NCBI GenBank assembly: GCA_021399345.1
Contig: JAAFKI010000045.1
Location: 179,228 to 243,227, forward strand
Reading direction: 5' to 3'
DNA from: Candidatus Heimdallarchaeota archaeon
Lineage (GTDB): Archaea > Asgardarchaeota > Heimdallarchaeia > Heimdallarchaeales > Heimdallarchaeaceae
DNA: 64,000 nt
In this document: one piece after another, positions 8,514 through 16,826 of the stretch
Numbering within the stretch: the first letter of the stretch is position 1
Layout: each line of letters starts with the position of its first letter
The notes under the pieces: generated by a model
Told to the model about the DNA's origin: nothing
What the model saw: only the letters and a program-made list of their open reading frames with translations
Database searches by the model: none
Position numbers and translations under genes: made by a program

Positions 8514-9509
8514 TTATCTCCAAGTAACTTCCACATCTTCAGGTCTGAAATGTTGGTCCACTATTGTGTCCTCAAATTCAGTCGTCACACCTGATTGCTT
8601 CATTAAAATCCCTAACCATGCTATCATTACACCATTATCTAGAGCTAGATCAGCATTAAGACCTCTAAAAGAAGCATCATGGGAACTGGCCATTTCTTCA
8701 AGCATTTTCTTTAATCGCGAATTAGCTGCTACCCCACCACACACTAAAACTTCTTCCTTCTTTGTATGAGCTAAAGCTCTTTCTGTAACTTCAACTAACA
8801 TAGAGAAAACTGTTTCTTGGAGACTAAATGCGATATCTTCAAGTGGGTGTTTCTTACTATTTAACAATCGGGTAGCATGAGTAAGAATACCTGAAAAGGA
8901 TACATCCATTCCTTTTATCACATATGGGATGGAAACATAGGTTGAACTTTTCAATGCTTCTAGCTCGATCATTCTCCCCATTGGATTCTCTTTGTCACTT
9001 AAACCAGCATTTCTTCCAAAGACATCTAAACAATTTCCTACTGGTATATCTATTGTTTCACCAAATACCCTGTATCTTCTTTCAGAGAACGCAATGACTT
9101 GTGTATTTCCTCCAGATACATACAGAACAACAGGATCATCAAGTTCTCCAACTAATCTTCCAATTTCAACATGTGCAATTGGGTGGTTCACCGCCATTAG
9201 TGGTTTACCCAAGGATAAAGAAAGAGTTCTTGCAGTAACGGCACCTATTCTTAAACAGGGTCCCAATCCCGGTCCTTTTGTAAAAGAAATCAAATCGATT
9301 TCCTCAGGTTTAATGCCTGATTCATGGAAGGCATCTTCTATTGCTTTGGGCATTGTAGAGGAGTGATATTCCGAAGCTTCTCTAGGATGAATTCCACTTC
9401 CATAAGGGGGTTTGTAGGTTCTTCGAACATTTGATAACACATTTCCTTTGTCATCTATAATACCAACGCCCAATTTATCAGCAGAACTTTCTATTCCTAA
9501 AGAAATCAT
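8514..9509 (-). CDS. kae1: KEOPS subunit Kae1, tRNA threonylcarbamoyltransferase
   Basis: Kae1 transfers the threonylcarbamoyl group to A37 of ANN-decoding tRNAs within KEOPS. The ASKHA fold is clear: LGIESSADKLGVGI at the start, HPREASEYH, the metal-binding pair in NHPIAHVEIG (HxxxH), LYVSGGNTQVI, and CGGVAANSRL near the end with a following acidic metal ligand region (DNGVMIAW). Length is normal at about 330 residues. The ATG at 9509 is preceded by GAGTGAT and is preferred to the GTG at 9518. It is followed closely by the MJ1487-type radical SAM gene. Confidence 0.96.
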   Translation of the reverse strand: MISLGIESSADKLGVGIIDDKGNVLSNVRRTYKPPYGSGIHPREASEYHSSTMPKAIEDAFHESGIKPEEIDLISFTKGPGLGPCLRIGAVTARTLSLSLGKPLMAVNHPIAHVEIGRLVGELDDPVVLYVSGGNTQVIAFSERRYRVFGETIDIPVGNCLDVFGRNAGLSDKENPMGRMIELEALKSSTYVSIPYVIKGMDVSFSGILTHATRLLNSKKHPLEDIAFSLQETVFSMLVEVTERALAHTKKEEVLVCGGVAANSRLKKMLEEMASSHDASFRGLNADLALDNGVMIAWLGILMKQSGVTTEFEDTIVDQHFRPEDVEVTWR

Positions 9510-9593
9510 TGATATCACTCTGACTACGTTAGTTTAAAGGTTTCTTTTTGAAACTATTTAGTAATCTTTAATATGTCTGAATTGTAGTTCTTT

Positions 9594-10529
9594 ATGATGC
9601 CCCCCATGATAGAAGCTGTTTTTCCTTGGGAAAAACAAAAGAAAGCTGTTATGAAGAAAAATCAAGAATTGGGTAATCTACTTAAGATTAATTTTGTATT
9701 CATGTATTTCCTACTCTTTGTATTCACAGTTTTAGGGAAACTCTATCCTTTACTCAGAATCTTCGATATGAATTTATTAGGGTATAAAAGTTGGTTAGTA
9801 GAATCCTTAGGATATTTAGTGTACAACTGGTGGATTAGCATAGTTTTGTTCTTCAGTTCTTTAATAATTTCTATTTTTCTTTCACTGTTAATAACAAAAA
9901 CTAGTATAGGGGTGTTTAGAGGTTACTTGGAATATTTAAAAATTGACTTCAAAGATAAAAAACGAGGTTTAATAGTTAAAACAGTCATCAAAGATATCAC
10001 AATTATAGCTGGTTTTTCTCTTATAGTTTTTCTAATTTTAGAATTCATAACGTTCGCAGTCAGCTCTCTAATAGCATCATTTGTTCTTCCAATTGTTTAT
10101 ACTTTAGATGAAACTTCTCTTGCTAATGTTTTTCTCTCTATATTAATATCTCATATCATCTTCTTTCCTTTATTTGTCTTTATTTACCAAAGAATGATAA
10201 ACAAAAAACTAATCCCAACTGAAACATTTAATTTTAAAGAATTTATGAAGGAAGACGGGGAGGTTGATATGGAAAAGTGGAGATTAAGAACTTGGGGGAA
10301 AAAACCATATACATTTAATTGGGAGGAAGAAGAAGTATTTCCAATTACATGTTTTTCATGTGGTTCTATTATATCAAGCAATTTAACTGTCTGTCCTATA
10401 TGTGATGCGGATTTAGTCAAGGAAATTGAAGAAATTGATACTGAATATTCGGCTGAAAATACTGAAGCAGATAATAATCTAGACATTGTTAATGACAATA
10501 ATCATGAAGAAGAAAAAAACAATTCTTAA
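9594..10529 (+). CDS. Membrane protein with cytoplasmic zinc ribbon and acidic tail
   Basis: Four hydrophobic segments are visible, at about residues 33-52, 78-103, 135-160 and 170-202. They are followed by a soluble region (PTETFNFKEFMKEDGEVDMEKWR), a zinc ribbon CFSC...CPIC near residue 262, and a very acidic end. The family is not recognised. A membrane body with a cytoplasmic zinc ribbon also occurs at 3018 and recalls archaeal zinc-ribbon membrane proteins of unknown role. It is divergent from kae1 and followed by a convergent zinc-finger membrane protein. Confidence 0.75.
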   Translation: MMPPMIEAVFPWEKQKKAVMKKNQELGNLLKINFVFMYFLLFVFTVLGKLYPLLRIFDMNLLGYKSWLVESLGYLVYNWWISIVLFFSSLIISIFLSLLITKTSIGVFRGYLEYLKIDFKDKKRGLIVKTVIKDITIIAGFSLIVFLILEFITFAVSSLIASFVLPIVYTLDETSLANVFLSILISHIIFFPLFVFIYQRMINKKLIPTETFNFKEFMKEDGEVDMEKWRLRTWGKKPYTFNWEEEEVFPITCFSCGSIISSNLTVCPICDADLVKEIEEIDTEYSAENTEADNNLDIVNDNNHEEEKNNS

Positions 10530-10551
10530 ATTAAACCAGACAGTTATTTCA

Positions 10552-10827
10552 TCAATTAACTCCGAATATAATGCCTGCTACAATCATACCTAGAATTAAA
10601 ATTAATAAGAATCCAGGGAAGAAACCATTACGTATCCTTGTCTTTCTTAAGCAACCAGGGCACAAAGTTATTTCTTCTTGCTGGTGTGTTTGTGATTGAA
10701 ACATCGCTAATAATGCATTTGTTTGCCAGTAAGTTTTAGAGCATTCATCACAAATAGGAAGCTTACACCTATTACATTCATTGACTGCAGTATATTTTGT
10801 ATGAATATAACATGTATTTTCTGACAT
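10552..10827 (-). CDS. B-box-like zinc finger protein with one C-terminal membrane segment
   Basis: The sequence CYIHTKYTAVNECNRC followed by CDEC and a later CPGC gives a Cys/His pattern like the small B-box-type zinc fingers found in bacterial and archaeal membrane proteins. A single membrane helix (FFPGFLLILILGMIVAGIIF) ends the protein. The start at 10827 (MSENTCYIH) is preceded by GTGATTAAA, which fits the local ribosome-site style. The track's start is nine bases upstream. Function is unknown; tethering partners to the membrane is plausible. Confidence 0.7.
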   Translation of the reverse strand: MSENTCYIHTKYTAVNECNRCKLPICDECSKTYWQTNALLAMFQSQTHQQEEITLCPGCLRKTRIRNGFFPGFLLILILGMIVAGIIFGVN

Positions 10828-10931
10828 TTTAATCACTTTATTGCCTCAGCCAAAAGTCGATCATCAATGATCAGGTCGTTGCAACTACATCATTGGCAAA
10901 TAAGGATTATTTTGTTAATTTTAAAGAATTC

Positions 10932-11825
10932 CTATTGCGATGAAACTAATGAAACAATTTTATCCACTACAAGTTCTCGAAGTTTTTTTATTGTATTTTC
11001 ACCTTTGATTGTTTCAATTAAAGGCAATTTGCGTATTTTAGTTTCATTAATAAGGAGCTCATGAATCTTTCTGATATTCTCGAAATGATTGAGTAAATCT
11101 TCCTTTTCTTGAGTATATTGAGAACTTAGGTTTTCTCTATGCATCTCAGGATCTGGAACAGCTATTGTGATGTAAAGCACATTTGGCTTATTTAGAATAA
11201 TTTCATCAAAGAATGCTGGTAGTAAATGTTCCCCCTCTACAACAATCGATACTGACTCTTTTTCAGCCCTCGATAAAATTGCATCAACACCTATGTTAAC
11301 TAGTTTTGAGTGATTCTCAAATCCTATAAGTACTTCATCAAAACGACTGCTGTAAATTGGTCGAAGAGTCTGATAAGCCTTATAGGATGAAGAATGAAGC
11401 TCAGGCATTACATCTGCTGAAAGAACCTTTCTTAAAACATCACGAACTACTTGAGTTCCCACAACATGTTGAATACCCAAGTCTCCAGCTATTTGTCTGG
11501 ATAGAGTGCTTTTTCCAGCACCAATGGCACCAGATATAAGTATCCACAGAGGAATATTGGAATCTCTCCATTGTTCAATCATCAAATATTTGTTGCCAGC
11601 ACTAATATCTTGTAAATTAGTTAAATGAGAAGAAACAATTTCATCTAGTCTCTGTTTACTAATAGTGTTTTTCTGGAGATTTGCTAAATCATTATAAATT
11701 TGAATCGAGAATTCATAACCTTCTGAGAGTGAAAAACCAATCATTCTTAGTTTTTGGGCTAAAATCCCTCTAGAAAATAACTTCTTCGTTTTTCCTTGAA
11801 TATAGATTTGAGGTCCTTTCTCCAT
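10932..11825 (-). CDS. 2-phosphoglycerate-kinase-like P-loop kinase with ATP-cone-like N-terminus
   Basis: The N-terminal ~90 residues (KTKKLFSRGILAQKLRMIGF) resemble the ATP-cone-like region of archaeal 2-phosphoglycerate kinases. A P-loop kinase domain follows, with Walker A GAIGAGKST, GTQVVRDVLRKVL, ELHSSSYKAYQTL and VVEGEHLLP. The family includes the enzyme of cyclic 2,3-diphosphoglycerate synthesis in some methanogens, but many members have no assigned substrate. It is divergently paired with a paralog at 11917 across a gap of about 90 bases, which suggests a shared promoter region and related functions. Confidence 0.85.
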   Translation of the reverse strand: MEKGPQIYIQGKTKKLFSRGILAQKLRMIGFSLSEGYEFSIQIYNDLANLQKNTISKQRLDEIVSSHLTNLQDISAGNKYLMIEQWRDSNIPLWILISGAIGAGKSTLSRQIAGDLGIQHVVGTQVVRDVLRKVLSADVMPELHSSSYKAYQTLRPIYSSRFDEVLIGFENHSKLVNIGVDAILSRAEKESVSIVVEGEHLLPAFFDEIILNKPNVLYITIAVPDPEMHRENLSSQYTQEKEDLLNHFENIRKIHELLINETKIRKLPLIETIKGENTIKKLRELVVDKIVSLVSSQ

Positions 11826-11916
11826 TTTTTTATCACGGTAAATTAACTTTAAAGAAAAGTATAATTAAACTGTTAAAAAGTTAACTTTTTAGATAAGATT
11901 GTTATTATTATGCTTA

Positions 11917-12834
11917 ATGACTAGTAATAATTCCGACAATTTTCTTAGAATTAAAACGAAGAAAGACAAGTATGAGTACTTCTCAAAAGGTATATTGTCT
12001 TCATCTTTGTTTTCTATCGGAATTAATGCTAATCTTGCTTTAGAGGTAGCAAATCAAGTAGAAGAAGAAATTAGTTCAGCTTCTGAAACACCCTCTAAGA
12101 AAAAGCTGATTAAAATCATAACATCAGCAATTGAAAAAATAGACAAACGTTTAGCTGAGAGATATATAGTTTTTGAAGGAGAGGAGAAATACAAACCCAT
12201 CATTGTCTTATTAGCTGGAGTCCCCGGAATTGGTAAAAGTACTCTCTCTGTAGATCTTTCAAAGAGACTTGAAATAACAAACATAATTGGGACCGATATG
12301 GTTAGAGAGATTCTAAGACAGACAATTTCTTCTAATCTAATACCAGAATTACATAGTAGTAGCTATGATGCTTACAAGCACTTGAAACCAACGATAAATC
12401 CAATCTTACGACAATCAATAGTTGGTTATGAAGAACAATGCAGGCATGTGATTGTTGGCGTGGAAGCTGCTATTCAATCAGCTTTGTACTCTAGAGAAAA
12501 CACAATTATTGAAGGGGTTCATCTCGCACCCAATATTCTAAATCGGTCTATTCTTGAAGAATCACACGTCTTGATGATACTTTTATATTTAGAAAATGAA
12601 GAAGAACATCTGAGAAGAATTAGATCAAGAGGTTCAGAAGTCAAACAAAGAGGTGCAGACAGATATCTTAGCTCATTTCAAGAGATAAGAAAAATACAAA
12701 CTTATCTAGTTGAAGAAGCAAATAAACTCAATATCCCTATAATAGAGACTTCAGATGGAACAATTGCTATAGAGAAAATTATGGACATTGTCTGGGAAAG
12801 AGTTTTGTTTCTTGAAAATAAGGTAAAGGAGTAA
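11917..12834 (+). CDS. 2-phosphoglycerate-kinase-like P-loop kinase, paralog
   Basis: It has the same layout as its divergent neighbour: FSKGILSSSLFSIGI in the N-terminal region, Walker A GVPGIGKST, GTDMVREILRQTI, ELHSSSYDAYKHL and IIEGVHLAP. The strictly shared ELHSSSY.AY motif shows common descent. The track begins at a TTG (11899) that would add MLLLCL. The ATG at 11917 (MTSNNSDN) gives the better N-terminus. The gene ends 10 bases before the convergent pheT. Substrate is unproven. Confidence 0.85.
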   Translation: MTSNNSDNFLRIKTKKDKYEYFSKGILSSSLFSIGINANLALEVANQVEEEISSASETPSKKKLIKIITSAIEKIDKRLAERYIVFEGEEKYKPIIVLLAGVPGIGKSTLSVDLSKRLEITNIIGTDMVREILRQTISSNLIPELHSSSYDAYKHLKPTINPILRQSIVGYEEQCRHVIVGVEAAIQSALYSRENTIIEGVHLAPNILNRSILEESHVLMILLYLENEEEHLRRIRSRGSEVKQRGADRYLSSFQEIRKIQTYLVEEANKLNIPIIETSDGTIAIEKIMDIVWERVLFLENKVKE

Positions 12835-12843
12835 AAAGCTATT

Positions 12844-14538
12844 TTAGTCTGTGCTTTTAACTTTGCATTTCAAACTAGGAATAAGTGGTAATTCTATTTC
12901 AAAACCGACTACAGGAACCCAAATCTGATTATTCTCAAGTATACTTGGATGAATTTCTCCTATAATTCCACATACTTTGTTCTCTATTATTATCCGCCCA
13001 CATCTTCCTTCAGTAAATGAAGGATGATTGACTTGTTTTATTTCATAGTCAGTATCTAATAAAGATAAAAGTTGATTCAATCTTTTATGGGTATCTTCAA
13101 AACTAGCTTCTGCGTCAGCACAGAGAAAAGCGGCATTACTTTGTGTGATAACCTTTTTGTCTATTAATTTTACAATTTCTCCTACTTCAAAAAGCATCTG
13201 CGGGTAAGTTTCATGTGTATTCTTAGAAAGAACATTAATTAAAAGTGGATATATCATTTTACGCATAACACTATAAGTAGATGTAACAGGATTCTCAATT
13301 TTTACATAATTTTGTTTGTCAATATTTACTCTAGTAGTTAAAATTTCAGGATCAGTAAGAATGTTTGTAAGTACCTCAGTTCCTCCAGCACCTACAAGTA
13401 TATTTCGTACCAAATTCTCGCTTTCAGTTTCAGGTAAAAGCCCCCCAGTAGTTAGAACCTTCCATTTTGTTGGACCAATTTTGTTATAGTCTAAAGCGAT
13501 TGCTAACTCCTCAGCTATATCGACCCAGTGGAGAATATCTTTTCTGTAAGGAGGAATTTCAATGGTTAAAATATTGTTATCAATTGAATTGCAATTGAAT
13601 CTTCTTTTTACAACTAACTTTGCAGCATCTTTTGGTTTCATTTCTGTTCCAAGATATTTGTTTACTACATCTAGATTAATCTCAATCTCCTCTTTATCAA
13701 AAAGGGGAGTTATCACACTCCTTGTGTAAATATCTGGCGGGTATTCTATTTTAACACTATAAATTTCAGCACCATGAGTTACTAAAACCTGACATAATAT
13801 GTTCAAAACCACATTAACTGTTTCAAAATTGGTTCCAGTTACTTCTATTAAACTGCCAGTAGTTTCTTCTGTAATTTTACCTACGTCATTGCTGTTAATT
13901 ACTGGTGGTAAGGATAAAGTTGTACCATCTGCAGAAAGAAGAATCGGATAGTGACCATATTCTTTAACGATATGTCCAAATTCCTTTCCCTTTTCATGTT
14001 CTTCCAATATTCTTTCTAAAGACATCTTTTCTGTAGATTCAAGTGGGATAAATTCATGGGTTTCCTCTATCACTTTGTATTCAATTGGACTCTTTATCAT
14101 CGAGAGATTATAGAAACCTATAGAAGACCTTTTTCTTCGTCTCCCATAGGAGTAATCAATTTTTTCTGAGAGTTGCATAATTTGTTTGATATAATAATCT
14201 GTTAGGGAGATGTTTTTTGCAACTGCACAAGCTATGTATGGTCTTGTAGAAGCTAACTGTGAATCTACTTTCACCACATAACCACTTTCTTTCACCTCAT
14301 ATTCTGGGATACCACTCTCTTCCTCAAGAATGCCTTTTATCTCTCTTATCATTCCCTCTGGTGACCAAAGATCTGGTCGATTACTGGTTTTAATGTCAAT
14401 CACAAGCATATCTTCTTCTTCGATGTATTGATCAATTTCTGATTTAGTATACGAAAGTAAATCTTCTAATTGCTCAATTGATAATTGCTTACCTAACATT
14501 TCTTGCATTTTTTTGTAACTTGCTTTTATTGATACCAT
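12844..14538 (-). CDS. pheT: Phenylalanyl-tRNA synthetase beta subunit
   Basis: PheT is the non-catalytic partner in the alpha2-beta2 enzyme that charges tRNA-Phe. The 564-residue archaeal/eukaryotic-type subunit is seen: the N-terminal MVSIKASYKKMQEMLG, the B3/B4 editing region (RPYIACAVAKN, SIGFYNLSMIKSP), the B5 region (KYLGTEMKPKDAAKLV and IPPYRKDILHWVDIAEELAIALDYNKI) and a degenerate synthetase-like C-terminus ending GEIHPSIL...VPVVGFEIEL. It starts 4 bases after the pheS stop, so the pair forms an operon. Confidence 0.96.
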   Translation of the reverse strand: MVSIKASYKKMQEMLGKQLSIEQLEDLLSYTKSEIDQYIEEEDMLVIDIKTSNRPDLWSPEGMIREIKGILEEESGIPEYEVKESGYVVKVDSQLASTRPYIACAVAKNISLTDYYIKQIMQLSEKIDYSYGRRRKRSSIGFYNLSMIKSPIEYKVIEETHEFIPLESTEKMSLERILEEHEKGKEFGHIVKEYGHYPILLSADGTTLSLPPVINSNDVGKITEETTGSLIEVTGTNFETVNVVLNILCQVLVTHGAEIYSVKIEYPPDIYTRSVITPLFDKEEIEINLDVVNKYLGTEMKPKDAAKLVVKRRFNCNSIDNNILTIEIPPYRKDILHWVDIAEELAIALDYNKIGPTKWKVLTTGGLLPETESENLVRNILVGAGGTEVLTNILTDPEILTTRVNIDKQNYVKIENPVTSTYSVMRKMIYPLLINVLSKNTHETYPQMLFEVGEIVKLIDKKVITQSNAAFLCADAEASFEDTHKRLNQLLSLLDTDYEIKQVNHPSFTEGRCGRIIIENKVCGIIGEIHPSILENNQIWVPVVGFEIELPLIPSLKCKVKSTD

Positions 14539-14542
14539 CTGT

Positions 14543-16039
14543 TTAACCTCTCGACATCTTAGCTGTTCTCAACCAGTCAAACTTATGACTGAATAGTTCC
14601 CTTATGTCCGTAATTCCATTTTTAACCATAAACAGTCTTTCTATCCCTAAACCCCAAGCTATAACAGGTGCTTCAATTCCAAAGGGTTTTGTTACTTCAG
14701 GTCTGAAAATCCCTGCACCTCCAAATTCAATCCAACCTAGGTTTGGATCAAGAACATCAAGTTCTACAGAAGGTTCTGTAAAAGGGTAATAATCAGGCTT
14801 AAATTTAAAATTCTCATTTTCAGCTATATCCACTGCAAATGCCTTTAAAATCCCTAATAAATCTCTAAATGTTATAGATGGATCCACAACAATTCCTTCA
14901 ACTTGAGTAAATTCAGAGAGATGTGTTGCATCTACGGTATCAGGCCTATAACAACGAGATATTGAAAAATATTTAGATGGAACTTCTAAGTCTACTAAGG
15001 TTCTTGCACTAACAGATGTTCCATGAGCACGTAGAACTAGTTGAGCACTTTTTAATGGGTCCCACTTATATCGCCAACCCTTGCTTCCAGTATCATAACC
15101 ATTTTCATGAGCTTTTTTCACATTTTCTACATAATCTGCTTTTGGTAATTTGCCTCGTTTTGGGTTTGATACCTGATATACATCAGACCACTCTCTTGCT
15201 GAATGATTTTGAGCTTGAAATAAAGCATCAAAGTTCCAAAATTCTAATTCAACTATTGGACCTCTCATCTCCTTAAAACCGAGAGCACACAGTTTTTGCT
15301 TAACTTCATCGAGAAACTCAGCATATGGTTGTTTTCTCCCACCATAAAAAGTAGGGGGGGCGGCCTTTAGATTATATTCCCTTAGTCTTGTATCTCGCCA
15401 AGAACCATTTCTAATCATTTCAGGAGTTAATCTACTTACTTCGTTCATTTTTTGAATGGATGAAGATACTTTCTTGTAAGGAATTAGAATTTCCAAAAGA
15501 ATATCTTTAGCTTCTTCCAAAGAAGCTAAATTTCTTTGAAGTAATATTTCGTTGAAATCACTTGTGTCTACTGTTTCGCCCGATAAAAGTTGTTCTAAGA
15601 TTATCTGAAGATCTTTGTTAACTTCTTTTTTCTTGTCGATTATGCTAATTTGACCCTTGTCTATCTTAATCAAGCCTTGTTTTTTCAAAAGACCAACGCC
15701 AGCGTTCATCTCTTTGTTATCTGTTTTAACTAATTTTGAAAGGTCAGCAAAAGAAACGCTCACTTTCTCTTTAAGAATCTTAGTAATTCGCCTTTCTACT
15801 AATTGATTTTCAGCAGCTTCTTTTCCGTTATTTGTAAGAGATATTTGATGACTTACAATTTCAAGACGAGAAATTAATTCATTGGCAACTAGAAAACCGA
15901 GATAATATTCCAATTTTCCACGATCTAATTTTGTTTGTTTCTCTAATTCTCTGATTGAAATATTGTCATTTTCATCAATTATCTGATAAATCTTTGCTGC
16001 TTCAGAAGGCAAAGATATTTTCTTCTCTGAATTACTCAT
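14543..16039 (-). CDS. pheS: Phenylalanyl-tRNA synthetase alpha subunit
   Basis: PheS carries the class II catalytic core that activates phenylalanine. The N-terminal ~200 residues contain winged-helix repeats typical of archaeal and eukaryotic PheS. The core shows FKEMRGPIVELEFWNFDALF (motif 1 region), SRCYRPDTVDATHLSEF (motif 2) and GLGIERLFM (motif 3). Length of 498 residues is normal for archaea. It is the first gene of the pheS-pheT pair. Confidence 0.97.
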   Translation of the reverse strand: MSNSEKKISLPSEAAKIYQIIDENDNISIRELEKQTKLDRGKLEYYLGFLVANELISRLEIVSHQISLTNNGKEAAENQLVERRITKILKEKVSVSFADLSKLVKTDNKEMNAGVGLLKKQGLIKIDKGQISIIDKKKEVNKDLQIILEQLLSGETVDTSDFNEILLQRNLASLEEAKDILLEILIPYKKVSSSIQKMNEVSRLTPEMIRNGSWRDTRLREYNLKAAPPTFYGGRKQPYAEFLDEVKQKLCALGFKEMRGPIVELEFWNFDALFQAQNHSAREWSDVYQVSNPKRGKLPKADYVENVKKAHENGYDTGSKGWRYKWDPLKSAQLVLRAHGTSVSARTLVDLEVPSKYFSISRCYRPDTVDATHLSEFTQVEGIVVDPSITFRDLLGILKAFAVDIAENENFKFKPDYYPFTEPSVELDVLDPNLGWIEFGGAGIFRPEVTKPFGIEAPVIAWGLGIERLFMVKNGITDIRELFSHKFDWLRTAKMSRG

Positions 16040-16230
16040 TGTTCACATTTCCTAACGCCATAGTTTAAAAAAATAGTTACTACTAACTTAGTTATAACTG
16101 AAGGATTAGAGGGAGTTAATGAAATTCCAAGTCACGTTACGCCCCATTCAGGTTTTTGTAATATAAAAACTAAAAATTATTTAAAACTTTCGAGGTCAAG
16201 CATAGAGATTCAAATGTCTTTGGAGGTCTT

Positions 16231-16704
16231 TTAATAGTTGAAATCCTCATCTTCATCGAGATTGTCGACCTTGTCTTCATCATCTTCATCGAAATCTTCA
16301 TCTTCAGTTTCTTCGTGGAAGCTATCAAGAACATCATTATAATCCATTAGACTATCTAAATCATCTTCAGCTCCAATCTCTAATTCCAATATCCATCCAT
16401 TTTCATAGGGGCTTTCATTCAATATTTCAGGATCTTGCCTTATTTCCATATTTATTTCATCGATTGTTCCACTAATTGGTGCGTGAATATTTAACGTATC
16501 TTCAATAGAATCTATCGAGACGATTTCTTCATCCTTTTCAACAAATATTCCTTTTTCAGGTAAACTAATCGATATGATATCATCAAGTACATATTGTCCA
16601 TAATCAGTTAAGCCTATTCTAAAGACGCCTCTACCTCTATCTTCTACCCACACAGAAGTAGAATAGTACAAGTGGCTTTCTGGGAATACGAAGTTTCGTT
16701 TCAT
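16231..16704 (-). CDS. GcvH-like protein lacking the lipoyl lysine
   Basis: The fold of glycine-cleavage H protein is clear: FRIGLTDYGQYVLDDIISISLPEKG, then IVSIDSIEDTLNIHAPISGTIDEIN, then NESPYENGWILELEI. In real GcvH the hairpin reads ESVKA, with lysine carrying lipoate. Here the aligned residues are DSIED, so the lysine is glutamate (residue 68 from the ATG, codon at 16501-16503). It therefore cannot be lipoylated at the usual site. The C-terminal ~35 residues are almost all Asp/Glu. No gcvP, gcvT or lipoate ligase is in the window. A non-enzymatic or adaptor role is inferred. The track starts at TTG 16713. Confidence 0.85.
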   Translation of the reverse strand: MKRNFVFPESHLYYSTSVWVEDRGRGVFRIGLTDYGQYVLDDIISISLPEKGIFVEKDEEIVSIDSIEDTLNIHAPISGTIDEINMEIRQDPEILNESPYENGWILELEIGAEDDLDSLMDYNDVLDSFHEETEDEDFDEDDEDKVDNLDEDEDFNY

Positions 16705-16826
16705 TTCAGTCAAGTCAATCGTTTCTAATCCATTTTTGAAGTTTTCCTTATTTATCTTTTTTCAAGAACTCAAAACAATGATTATAAAACATCAAAAAAT
16801 AAGAGAAAAAGAGGTTATGAGAAGAT

